Source of the DNA: Elusimicrobia bacterium RIFCSPHIGHO2_02_FULL_57_9
Lineage (GTDB): Bacteria > Elusimicrobiota > Elusimicrobia > UBA1565 > UBA9628
Reading direction: 5' to 3'
Length of the DNA stretch: 12,691 bases
Assembly (NCBI GenBank): GCA_001800015.1
Contig: MGUO01000315.1
Span: forward strand, 1 to 12,691
A program made the translations under genes and the position numbers. Each line of letters opens with the position of its first letter. Position 1 is the stretch's first letter. The notes under the pieces were generated by a model that did no database searches, was not told where the DNA came from, and was given only the letters and a program-made list of their open reading frames with translations. Shown here one piece after another: positions 1 through 6,641 of this stretch.

Positions 1-1
1 C

Positions 2-238
2 CTTCTCTACCCCTGGGCGAAGGTCCCGACCCTGATTCCTATTTTCATATTTGTCAGGGCCGTCGAGATACCCGCCTCCCTATTCCTACTTTTTTGGATA
101 CTCTCGCAGTTCTATTCCGGAAGCCTGGCCTTAAGCGGAGCCCGGCACATGGGCGGGGTGGCCTGGTGGGCCCATATCGGAGGGTTTATAGGCGGGGCGG
201 TTTTGCTGGGTCTATTTTTGCCGCGGCGCCGGCGCTGA
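2..238 (+). CDS. Rhomboid-family intramembrane serine protease, C-terminal fragment (5' end outside window)
   Basis: This is the last 78 residues of an open frame that enters from the left edge. It reads as a membrane protein with hydrophobic stretches at about residues 11-19, 24-38 and 60-73, and ends in an Arg-rich cytoplasmic-type tail (PRRRR). The segment GGVAWWAHIGGFIGG (51-65) is the classical rhomboid motif around the catalytic histidine (H58 of the fragment); the preceding YPWAKVPTLIPIF and VEIPASLFLLFW stretches are also typical of bacterial rhomboids. The catalytic GxSG serine must lie upstream of the window and cannot be checked. Rhomboids cleave transmembrane helices inside the membrane; the substrate is unknown here. 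The gene converges on the pilin-like operon with a gap of only 5 bp, so a functional link is not implied by transcription. Confidence 0.9.
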   Translation, partial: LLYPWAKVPTLIPIFIFVRAVEIPASLFLLFWILSQFYSGSLALSGARHMGGVAWWAHIGGFIGGAVLLGLFLPRRRR

Positions 239-243
239 GCTCG

Positions 244-1638
244 TTATAGCCAGGCTGCGGTGCTGGGCGCAACCTCCTTCCAAGACTCCCTGGTCAAAAT
301 GACATTGAGCACCGGCAAATCCTTGCCTAAAGTCCCGTCGTAAAAAACCAGGCTGCGCTCCCCGACATTGTTGTTGACGATATTTCCAACGACCCATATA
401 ACTCCATGATAATCACTCATGGCGTTTGCGACGATGGTAAGGTTGCCGCCCACATAGACAAATCCGCTAAGCCCCACGTCAGTGAAGGCGCTGGGAGGAC
501 CGCCCGTCCAACTTTCATTCCCCAAGTCAAAAATAGCTCTAACCCGTTGATATCCGTCGTCGGCCGGGTACTGGTTTAGGGTCGCGGTGTCATAGCTGGA
601 AACCCCGATTCGCGCATATTCTTCCCAGGCATTCTGCGGGACAGTGACAACAGGACCGTAATTGTCCTCTGTTTCTATGGTAAAGTTGCCTCGAACGATG
701 AGCGTTCCCTTGATCCCGATCGAGTGGCCGCTTAAATTGCTCCCCCCCGTCAAGTAGAGATCCCCGTCCCAATACCAAATTAGGTTATCCTTGGACTTGG
801 GGTGGTGATTGGAGTCCGCAAAATGCTGGTTATGCGGCGCGGGATGATTCGCGGAGGTGCCGGCTATTCTGCAGTAGTGCGTTCCCGCGGGATAACCGGT
901 ATAGGTATGGCTTGAGATCGTGCCGTTGTAGTAATTAAGGGTGCCGTTTGCCGTCGCCGAGGCCCGCAGCGTGACAAAATCCAGTTGGGGCAGATCCGGC
1001 ACGGGATAATCCGACCACCACTCCATATTGTCCGTGTTGGGAGGATTGAGGCCGTTTGTGTCTCGGGCATTGGCGCCCGCTCCGCCGGACACGACCTGCT
1101 TTGAGTATTTCCGCGGAAAATGCTCCGTTTCCGCATTGCCCGAGACAACGATGTTATTCTGAGCCAGGACCGGACCCCAGTGGGTCTCAAAAGCTCCCGA
1201 ATATGTCAGCGAACCAGACGCCAGAATCGGTCCCGGCAGGGATTGATTTTCATAAACTACCTGGATGGCTCTGGTTTCTTTAGCCTGCGAGTCCCGTCCC
1301 TCGGCCGTTATGGTCACCTGGTCGGAGGCCGGCCCGGTGCTAAAACGGATGCGGTAGGTGCCACCGGGCACGTCATCATAGGTTGAATCGAAATTATATC
1401 CTGTTATGACTATTCCGTCCCTGGCGGCAACCCAGGTGCTCGTTGCGCTTTTAAGCTTCCACATTCCCCTATCTATGCCTGCCTCGGCCAAGTTAAACGC
1501 CACCGTGGTCTTTTGGTCCTTGACCGCTTGCCGGCTGTCTTGTTGCACCCAGGTCACCATCGCCGGCACGATAATGAGCAGGAGGACCAGCACCACGATC
1601 ACTCCGGCCAGAACTTGACCTCGCTCTTTTTTTCTCAT
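244..1638 (-). CDS. PilX/GspK-like minor pilin, operon 1 copy (464 aa)
   Basis: The N-terminus, RGQVLAGVIVVLVLLLIIVP, is a short basic leader followed by a hydrophobic helix, and is followed by the LAEAGIDRG motif (50-58) typical of PilX N-terminal domains. There is no Glu at pilin position +5, a feature shared with GspK, the pseudopilin that caps the tip. Residues about 285-425 contain repeated strands of the type YVGGNLT, IVRGNFT and WVVGNI, suggesting a right-handed beta-helix or bactofilin-like fold. The C-terminus NVILTRESWK is shared with the operon 2 paralogue (7356-8648). Only one Cys (C256) is present. The ATG overlaps the stop of the preceding pseudopilin gene by one base (TAATG), implying translational coupling as the third gene of the operon. 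Probable role: tip or minor subunit of a type IV pilus-like or type II secretion-like filament. The family is clear; the exact function is inferred. Confidence 0.85.
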   Translation of the reverse strand: MRKKERGQVLAGVIVVLVLLLIIVPAMVTWVQQDSRQAVKDQKTTVAFNLAEAGIDRGMWKLKSATSTWVAARDGIVITGYNFDSTYDDVPGGTYRIRFSTGPASDQVTITAEGRDSQAKETRAIQVVYENQSLPGPILASGSLTYSGAFETHWGPVLAQNNIVVSGNAETEHFPRKYSKQVVSGGAGANARDTNGLNPPNTDNMEWWSDYPVPDLPQLDFVTLRASATANGTLNYYNGTISSHTYTGYPAGTHYCRIAGTSANHPAPHNQHFADSNHHPKSKDNLIWYWDGDLYLTGGSNLSGHSIGIKGTLIVRGNFTIETEDNYGPVVTVPQNAWEEYARIGVSSYDTATLNQYPADDGYQRVRAIFDLGNESWTGGPPSAFTDVGLSGFVYVGGNLTIVANAMSDYHGVIWVVGNIVNNNVGERSLVFYDGTLGKDLPVLNVILTRESWKEVAPSTAAWL

Positions 1639-2126
1639 TAGTTCATCACCCTAACCCTTTCTGACGCCATCTGCAGGGCTTTTTTCTTCCCCTGATATGT
1701 GGCCTTTTCCAAAGTCATGGAAACGGAGACGATGCTGAGATCGTCGGAGCGCGGAAAGCTGAAAGCCAAATACCGCAAGTTTTTCGTCAATATCTGATTC
1801 CTGCCGTCTACGGTTTGAACCAGTTGATTTCCATTCTGATAATAACGGACGCTGCCCCCTTGAATTTTTAAGAAAGTGATCCGGGAATAAAACGGCTGGC
1901 CGACGGCGCGGTCGATGATAATCGTAGCGGCTTGCGCCTGCCTGAGATTACGACTGATGAGATACATGGCGGCGCGGGCTTCCTTTTGGAGATCCGTTCT
2001 GGCGACGGTCAATTGAAAATAACGGTTTACTTGAATCATCAGCCGGGCGCCCATAGTCGATAAAATACCTAGAATGGCGACCACAAGCAGCAATTCCATC
2101 AGACTATATCCCTGTGTCTTCACCAT
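1638..2126 (-). CDS. GspJ/PilW-like minor pseudopilin, operon 1 copy (162 aa)
   Basis: This has a canonical class III prepilin signal: the leader MVKTQG is cut before YSLMELLLVVAILGIL, with Glu at +5 (E11) for membrane alignment with neighbouring subunits. A prepilin peptidase would cleave and methylate it. After the long N-terminal helix (to about residue 70) comes a small globular beta domain with GQPFYSRITF (76-85), YQNGN (96-100) and FPRSDDLSIVSV (124-135). These motifs recur in the operon 2 paralogue (8645-9151). By size, position between a GspI/PilV-like and a GspK/PilX-like gene, and pilin signature it fits GspJ/PilW, a partner in the tip complex that starts filament assembly. The ATG lies one base after the stop of the preceding gene (TGAAATG), so it is probably translated by re-initiation. 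Confidence 0.9.
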   Translation of the reverse strand: MVKTQGYSLMELLLVVAILGILSTMGARLMIQVNRYFQLTVARTDLQKEARAAMYLISRNLRQAQAATIIIDRAVGQPFYSRITFLKIQGGSVRYYQNGNQLVQTVDGRNQILTKNLRYLAFSFPRSDDLSIVSVSMTLEKATYQGKKKALQMASERVRVMN

Positions 2127-2127
2127 T

Positions 2128-4704
2128 TCACCATGAGAAGTTTTTGTTCGCCGTCGTCTGGCCCGCGGTGACTGAAATATTGCTGAGTTGTTGATAACTT
2201 ATACTAACGGCCCCCGTGGAACTGACGGTAGTATAGTAGCCGTAAGCGTTATAAAAAGGAGCAGCGGTGCTCTGGCGCACTTCCACGGCATAGCTGCCGT
2301 CCTCATAACTGGAAGTTATGTAGTAAGGAACGCTCGTCAAGGTCGCCGTGCTTAGCGCCGGAGGAGCGGGCGGAGTCCCGGAAAGAGTCGTCGTCGTAAC
2401 CACGATAAGAACCCCGGTCGTGATCGAAGCTCCTCCGGCATTCACCGACCCGGCGATAGTTCCCAAAGCTCCTGAAATCGTGAAGGTGCCAGCTGAGACG
2501 GTCTCCCCTATGGCGACGGTCACGCTCGTGGCCGCGGGATTGGAACTTTCATGCGATCCCAATACCGGCTCCACCGAATACGCGCCCGTCGCCATATTCA
2601 CCGTTGTGAAGCGCCCGTTAAGATCGCTCACCTGCTGATCGTGAGAGCTGCCATTGGCGTCCAGAACGGCCACGGCGACGCCTGGCAACGGATTGCTGCC
2701 GTCTCTCGAGACAAAACCGGAGATGCGCCCTCCCTGGGAAAGCATGAAATCGACCCCGGATTTGACTTCTCCTAAAGAGATATTAAGAGCCTGAGAAGAT
2801 TGAGAGACATAGTTGGGATTGGAATTGCCTGGATTGGCGGTCACATCCACCACTCCCGGAACCACTTGCAGCAGATACCGCCCATTGGCCGCGCTCACGC
2901 TGGAACCCGCGGCCCCTGGGCTAACGGTGATCAGGAAGGGATTGGTGATGACAGCTCCAAGACCATCGGTGACGGTGCCGCTGATAAATCCGAAAGAGTT
3001 GCTTTCAGTGAGTATGGTCGTGCTGCTGGGGAAGGTATAGACCGCCCCTGAAGCCGCTATCGTCACCGTGGAATTTTCCAGAAACAGGCCCCCGCTGGCG
3101 ATAAATACCGTCCAGGTGCCGGTGGCCACTTGCGTCAGACTGAACTCCGCGCGCGGAGGGCTGCCTACCAGATAGGCGGTAGTCGGAGAGGAAAGGCCAT
3201 CGATGCTGGAAATCACGGCGCCGTTGGCGGGCTTGCCGGCAACCAGCGGCTGGGATGAGTCCGCGCTGCTTCTGGGGCGATGCTCAACGCCTGTAAAAGA
3301 GGCGGATGGATAGAAAAAGTCCAGAGAGTTGTTATCCGAGTCATAGGCTCTTGCGTAAATATCGCTGATAAACGAAGGGCTTGAGGTGCGCACGATCTGA
3401 TTCCCCGCTCCGATGCCGTCCAACCCTCCGGCGGTGTAGTTAGGAATCGCGGCTCCCTCGAAATTATCCGGCATGTCCGAGCCCAGTTCGCCGTCTTTCC
3501 AGCCTACGACGTCATAGGGGGTGTTAGTCGCGTAGTTCGCAAGCCGAATATCTCCAGCTCTATGATTATCCAGATAATCCGGGAAAGTCGGCATGGAATC
3601 GCAGTTGGCCGCCAAGCCGTAACAGGCGTCAGCGCTGATCACCGAACCCAGGATCATAAAGGAGGTGGCATTGGCGATCAAATAATGTTTTCCCGCCGGG
3701 ACATGGGTAGTCATGTAAACGAAGTTGAAATCCGCGTGCGGATGATCAAGCCCGGCGGCTTCGGCATCATAATCTATCCGCACTTGCGAATTTCCCGTCA
3801 AGCCCATATCGATCGCGGCTGTCGTGGGATTAAATAACTCGATATACTCGACATTTTTAAACGAGCCTCCTCCCACCCAAGTATTGGTTTGCACAACCAC
3901 CTGGCTTATGATGAGATTAGGGTTCATCCAGGCGGTGCCACGTATTGTCCCGGAACTCATGGGAATAAGGTCGAAATCCTGCGTCGAGGACTGATTAGCG
4001 GCGATCGAGGCGTTGCGCAATTCCGGGAAAAAGCCGAGAGCGGAAGCCATTATGGTGAAATCCCCGGGATTAAGATTTATGGTGTAGCTTCCCGCGGCGT
4101 CCGAGGCGTTGCGCCAGCCCATATTTTCGGCCACATTCACCAAAGCCCCGTTGATTGCCGGATAGGGGCTGGAAGCGCTTCTCACGGTTCCGGTAAAAAT
4201 ACAATTGGCCATGCTTGTGTCCGGGTTGGCGAATATTCTTTTTACCTGCAGTTTTTTCCTGTCTGCTCCCTGCGCCCACAACACCGTAACCGTGATAAGC
4301 TTCAGGCTGGTATCTTGCGTGGTGGGAGATAAAAACGTCAGCGAGCCCGAGATCTCCTGGGCCACCTGAACATAGCTAAGCCTGGTGAAACGGATGCCTC
4401 CTTCCAAAACAGACTCCGGTGGAAAATAGCCTCCATCGTAAGGAATATTGGGAGAGTAGTCGGTGCGGTAGGAAGGATCGGTGGTGACGAGCACTTGATA
4501 ATAGCTCTTCTGCGTGAGAATCTGTAATTTTTCCTGGGCCAGGTTGGCGGCCAGTGTCCTGCTCTTGGAATTCTGGATCGATTTCTGTATGCCCAGCGTC
4601 GCTCCAACCAAACCCAAAATGCCAACGGAGAGGATGCCCGTAGCGACCATCAACTCGACAAGGGAAACTCCCGAAGCTCCTCTGGCAATGCGACCGCAAC
4701 CCAT
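2128..4704 (-). CDS. Giant prepilin-like protein with lamin-tail domain and beta-sandwich repeats, operon 1 copy (858 aa)
   Basis: The N-terminus is a prepilin signal: a 12-residue leader ending in Gly, then VSLVELMVATGILSVGILGL with Glu at +5 (E17), as in GspI/PilV. A pseudopilin-like globular part runs to about residue 160. It is followed by a carboxypeptidase-regulatory-like beta-sandwich (about 168-245), a lamin-tail domain (about 262-440, with VEYIELFNPTT, VPAGKHYLIA and DVVGW), and three further beta-sandwich repeats (about 572-655, 656-742, 746-855). Canonical GspI/PilV proteins have 120-200 residues, so about 700 residues are an added surface-exposed region. A good Shine-Dalgarno GAGGTGA (4711-4717) sits 6 bases before the ATG and fixes the start. 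It lies 15 bp after the RHH gene at 4720-4947 and is probably cotranscribed with it. The protein is inferred to be a tip adhesin or recognition subunit; its ligand is unknown. Confidence 0.88.
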   Translation of the reverse strand: MGCGRIARGASGVSLVELMVATGILSVGILGLVGATLGIQKSIQNSKSRTLAANLAQEKLQILTQKSYYQVLVTTDPSYRTDYSPNIPYDGGYFPPESVLEGGIRFTRLSYVQVAQEISGSLTFLSPTTQDTSLKLITVTVLWAQGADRKKLQVKRIFANPDTSMANCIFTGTVRSASSPYPAINGALVNVAENMGWRNASDAAGSYTINLNPGDFTIMASALGFFPELRNASIAANQSSTQDFDLIPMSSGTIRGTAWMNPNLIISQVVVQTNTWVGGGSFKNVEYIELFNPTTAAIDMGLTGNSQVRIDYDAEAAGLDHPHADFNFVYMTTHVPAGKHYLIANATSFMILGSVISADACYGLAANCDSMPTFPDYLDNHRAGDIRLANYATNTPYDVVGWKDGELGSDMPDNFEGAAIPNYTAGGLDGIGAGNQIVRTSSPSFISDIYARAYDSDNNSLDFFYPSASFTGVEHRPRSSADSSQPLVAGKPANGAVISSIDGLSSPTTAYLVGSPPRAEFSLTQVATGTWTVFIASGGLFLENSTVTIAASGAVYTFPSSTTILTESNSFGFISGTVTDGLGAVITNPFLITVSPGAAGSSVSAANGRYLLQVVPGVVDVTANPGNSNPNYVSQSSQALNISLGEVKSGVDFMLSQGGRISGFVSRDGSNPLPGVAVAVLDANGSSHDQQVSDLNGRFTTVNMATGAYSVEPVLGSHESSNPAATSVTVAIGETVSAGTFTISGALGTIAGSVNAGGASITTGVLIVVTTTTLSGTPPAPPALSTATLTSVPYYITSSYEDGSYAVEVRQSTAAPFYNAYGYYTTVSSTGAVSISYQQLSNISVTAGQTTANKNFSW

Positions 4705-4719
4705 TATGTTTCACCTCGG

Positions 4720-4947
4720 TTATTTTTTGATCCTGGCTGTCAAAAGCCTTCGTTTTAAATCCTCCGCCGATTTTACTCCGGCTAAATCTACATCGAGCCG
4801 CTGCATCATCCGTATAAGCGCCCTCAAAATCACGCTCGCCGCCAGCTTGCGTCCGCCGGATCTCCTGGCTGAGAAGGCCAGCTTCTGCAGCAGACGCAAC
4901 TCTGTCCCTGTTAAATGCACCGATACGGCCCGTGTTTTTTGCCTCAT
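4720..4947 (-). CDS. Small ribbon-helix-helix-type regulator leading pilin operon 1 (75 aa)
   Basis: This small basic protein starts with a short strand (RAVSVHLT, 6-13), followed by two helices separated by a Gly-containing turn (RSGGRK, 29-34) and ALIRMM (43-48). This pattern suits the Arc/MetJ ribbon-helix-helix fold, which binds DNA as a dimer through the strand. It is a paralogue of the 78-residue protein at 5020-5256: the C-terminal halves align without gaps up to the last few residues (A-L-x-R-M-M-x-x-L-D-V-D-x-A-x-V-K-x-x-E-x-L-x-x-R-L-L). An intrinsic terminator (4990-5014) isolates it from that upstream paralogue, so its promoter must lie at about 4948-4989, where 8-bp tandem repeats are found. 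The next gene begins 15 bp downstream. It is probably an autoregulator of the pilin-like operon; this is inference from position. No Shine-Dalgarno is visible before the ATG. Confidence 0.75.
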   Translation of the reverse strand: MRQKTRAVSVHLTGTELRLLQKLAFSARRSGGRKLAASVILRALIRMMQRLDVDLAGVKSAEDLKRRLLTARIKK

Positions 4948-4954
4948 TTTAATT

Positions 4955-4978
4955 TATATAAATACACAAATACACAAA
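4955..4978. repeat. Three 8-bp tandem units, candidate operator of the RHH-pilin operon
   Basis: On the + strand the units are TATATAAA (4955-4962), TACACAAA (4963-4970) and TACACAAA (4971-4978); two are identical and the third differs at two positions. They lie 7-31 bp upstream of the ATG of the RHH gene on the - strand and within the only place its promoter can be, given the terminator just upstream. Direct repeats of about 8-10 bp are common binding sites for Arc/MetJ-type proteins, so autoregulation is plausible. The inner unit doubles as a possible -10 region (TATATA on -). I see no good -35. Confidence 0.5.
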
Positions 4979-4989
4979 TCGTATGTATT

Positions 4990-5014
4990 AAAAACCGGGG
5001 CAAACGCGCCCCGG
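4990..5014 (-). terminator. Intrinsic terminator after the first RHH gene
   Basis: Read on the - strand, a perfect 7-bp stem CCGGGGC / GCCCCGG with a 6-base loop is followed directly by five T residues. It starts 5 bases after the stop codon of the gene at 5020-5256. It separates this gene from the RHH-pilin operon downstream. Confidence 0.88.
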
Positions 5015-5019
5015 AATCG

Positions 5020-5256
5020 CTACTTCTTCCTTTTGTGCGCCTGGAGCAGTCTTTCGAGCAGCTCCTCCTCGGTCTTTACGGCGGCCACGTCCACGTCCAA
5101 TTCGCCCATCATTCGCACCAAGGCCCTGACGATAAGAGTTTTGGGAAGCTTGTAGCCCTTGGTAGCCTTCGCTTCCATGCCTACTTCCTCTAAAAAACGG
5201 TCCAAGGCCTCCGGCAAGGTCAGATTGATCCGGAAATATTGGGACTTGGGCGTCAT
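5020..5256 (-). CDS. Ribbon-helix-helix regulator, monocistronic (78 aa)
   Basis: The protein has the strand YFRINLTL (7-14), helix A (PEALDRFLEEVGMEA), a turn (TKGYKLPK, 32-39) and helix B (TLIVRALVRMMGEL), the order of an Arc/MetJ ribbon-helix-helix DNA-binding protein. A charged C-terminal extension, DVDVAAVKTEEELLERLL, is shared with the paralogue at 4720-4947. The frame is open further upstream to a TTG at 5355, but that TTG is part of a TTGACA -35 box and would lie before the transcription start; the ATG at 5256 also gives nearly the same length as the paralogue (75 aa). A weak AAGGCGG-like Shine-Dalgarno lies about 10 bases before this ATG. The gene has its own promoter and terminator, so it is a single-gene unit behind the histidine kinase gene. 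The target is unknown; the neighbouring pilin operons are the natural candidates. Confidence 0.75.
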   Translation of the reverse strand: MTPKSQYFRINLTLPEALDRFLEEVGMEAKATKGYKLPKTLIVRALVRMMGELDVDVAAVKTEEELLERLLQAHKRKK

Positions 5257-5326
5257 GCTCGAGCGTCCGCCTTTTAATTTCGCCACTATAGCCGCCGTAA
5301 TGCGTATTTGCACATATGGTCTCGTT

Positions 5327-5355
5327 AGTGTATCCGCGAGCAACCGGTTTGTCAA
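5327..5355 (-). promoter_or_regulatory. Sigma70-type promoter of the monocistronic RHH gene
   Basis: On the - strand a perfect -35 TTGACA (5355-5350), a 17-bp spacer and a -10 TACACT (5332-5327, 4 of 6 matches) are present. Predicted transcription starts near 5320, giving a leader of about 64 bases before the ATG at 5256. This placement argues against the longer reading frame that would start within the -35 box. Confidence 0.7.
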
Positions 5356-5374
5356 CCTTGCTTGGCGCTTTCAT

Positions 5375-5388
5375 CTATCCAAGGATAG
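5375..5388. promoter_or_regulatory. Inverted repeat upstream of the RHH promoter, possible activator site
   Basis: CTATCC-AA-GGATAG is a perfect 6+6 dyad. Its centre (5381.5) lies about 61 bp upstream of the predicted transcription start at about 5320, a usual distance for a class I activator. It could alternatively form a 5-bp hairpin with a 4-base loop in the transcript running out of the kinase gene, but no T-tract follows. Confidence 0.35.
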
Positions 5389-5422
5389 GTCCGCAAGCCG
5401 GCGATTGCAACGAAACTTCTGG

Positions 5423-6616
5423 TTAACTTTTCGGCGCTAAAGGGAGAGTAACCGTGATGCGGGCGCCCTTTCCCGGGCCTTCGCTCTCGATCAGGATTTC
5501 GCCGTTGTGCTTTTGAACGATCCAGCGCGCGATATGCAGCCCGAGGCCATGTCCCCCTTCCGAGAGGTGGGAGCTGACAAAGGGCTCAAACAAATGATTC
5601 ATGACTTCCGGCTCGATTCCAGCGCCGGTATCCGAGACCTCGATCTTCACCAAGGACCCATCGTCCCGAGCCGACACCGAAAGCTTGCCCCCCATCGGCA
5701 TAGCATGGATGGCGTTCATGAACAGATTGGTGAAAACCTGGATGAGATGCCTGCCGCTGCCCAAGACGCGAAGCTCCGGATCAAGGTCGCAGTTAAGGAT
5801 GACGCCGCGCTCCTCTATCCGGATTTTCATCGCATCCAAGGCTGCCTGAACAAGCGGGCACAGAGAGACGGGGTTGAGCTGCAGATCCGTCGGCTTTGTA
5901 TACTCCAGGAAGTTGCTTAAAATGTCCACCGAGCGCTGGGATTCCTGGTCGATTATTCGCAGCTGTTCTTCGATAATATGATGATCGCCGCGTTTAATAA
6001 GGTAGCGGATGCGATCTGCGGTAAGGATTATCGTGCCCAAGGGAGTCCTAACCTCATGCAGAATTCCCGTCAGGGCCCGGCCGACTAAAGTCAGCCTCTG
6101 CAGCCAAGCGATTTGGTCGCGGTAGCGGCCCTCGACAACGCTGGCGGCGCGCCTGGCGCCGTCCACCATATACGAACTGAAAAAAGAGGTGGTCAACAGC
6201 AACGAAAGGCGCATCAGGTGCTGGGCCTGAAGGAAAGCCTCCTGCCCCGGAAAAGCCAATGTGCCGTAGACGATACAGGCGACGCCGCCGACAATGAAGC
6301 TGTAGACCAGGCTATCGAGAAAACACGAGGCCAGAATCACCAGGAAGTAAGCTATATAAAATTCGCTGGCGATGCCTTGGGTTAAATAAAAAATAATGGA
6401 GGTGGCGCCGATATCCACCGTAAAGGACCACAAATTCCAGGCTTGCGGAATTTCCCGCTTTAAACACGCGATATACCATGCCGGGACAAAAAAGGCGTAA
6501 AGGCCGATAGCCAGCCAAATATACCAGCCTGGCGCCTCTAGGGGGGCATAGATGACCTGAAAAAGGAGGGTTTCAAAAAGCACTGCCCGGAAGAAGAAGA
6601 GGTATTTAGCCTGCAT
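5423..6616 (-). CDS. Membrane sensor histidine kinase, PilS-like layout (397 aa)
   Basis: The N-terminal 150 residues hold about six hydrophobic segments (near 4-23, 31-51, 62-79, 82-100, 102-122, 134-150) with almost no extracytoplasmic loop, so the signal is probably sensed in the membrane. The kinase core follows: the H-box GILHEVRTPLGT with the phospho-acceptor H187, the N-box NLFMNAIHAM (N301), G1 DTGAG (329-333), F-box LFEPF (342-346) and G2 GGHGLGL (354-360). No PAS domain is obvious. A six-helix sensor without a periplasmic domain resembles PilS, which controls pilin expression in Pseudomonas. Its likely partner is the response regulator encoded divergently from 6642. No Shine-Dalgarno is visible; the ATG lies 7 bases from a TTTATATAAA palindrome. 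The last gene unit before it on this strand is pilin operon 2, so it probably has its own promoter. Confidence 0.93.
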   Translation of the reverse strand: MQAKYLFFFRAVLFETLLFQVIYAPLEAPGWYIWLAIGLYAFFVPAWYIACLKREIPQAWNLWSFTVDIGATSIIFYLTQGIASEFYIAYFLVILASCFLDSLVYSFIVGGVACIVYGTLAFPGQEAFLQAQHLMRLSLLLTTSFFSSYMVDGARRAASVVEGRYRDQIAWLQRLTLVGRALTGILHEVRTPLGTIILTADRIRYLIKRGDHHIIEEQLRIIDQESQRSVDILSNFLEYTKPTDLQLNPVSLCPLVQAALDAMKIRIEERGVILNCDLDPELRVLGSGRHLIQVFTNLFMNAIHAMPMGGKLSVSARDDGSLVKIEVSDTGAGIEPEVMNHLFEPFVSSHLSEGGHGLGLHIARWIVQKHNGEILIESEGPGKGARITVTLPLAPKS

Positions 6617-6623
6617 AGATCAA

Positions 6624-6633
6624 TTTATATAAA
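6624..6633. promoter_or_regulatory. Palindrome TTTATATAAA in the 25-bp divergent kinase/regulator promoter
   Basis: The gap between the divergent kinase and response regulator genes (6617-6641) is only 25 bp and centres on this perfect 10-bp palindrome. It could supply a -10 element in both directions; transcripts would then start within a few bases of each ATG and carry almost no leader. The same palindrome, within AATTTATATAAA, occurs before the RHH gene at 4947 (4951-4962). No good -35 is visible in either direction (they would lie inside the coding regions). Confidence 0.45.
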
Positions 6634-6641
6634 ATCTAAAC

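Noticed and set aside
226..246. GC-rich palindromes at the rhomboid/PilX convergent junction as a bidirectional terminator.
   Set aside because: The palindromes lie in the Arg-rich coding end and no T-tract follows on either strand.
4514..5155. 213-residue open frame on +, antisense to the 5' end of the giant prepilin and both RHH genes.
   Set aside because: It covers well supported genes, promoter and terminator on the other strand, has no recognisable domain and low-complexity Ser runs typical of antisense reading.
5286..5315. Ten-codon upstream reading frame (starts MCKYALRR) in the leader of the monocistronic RHH gene.
   Set aside because: No Shine-Dalgarno and no sign of an attenuator; one short frame in 64 bases is expected by chance.
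5020..5355. Longer version of the RHH protein (111 aa) starting at TTG 5355.
   Set aside because: The TTG is the first half of a TTGACA -35 box with a matching -10 at 17 bp, so it lies before the transcript start. The paralogue has 75 residues, matching the 78-residue form from ATG 5256.
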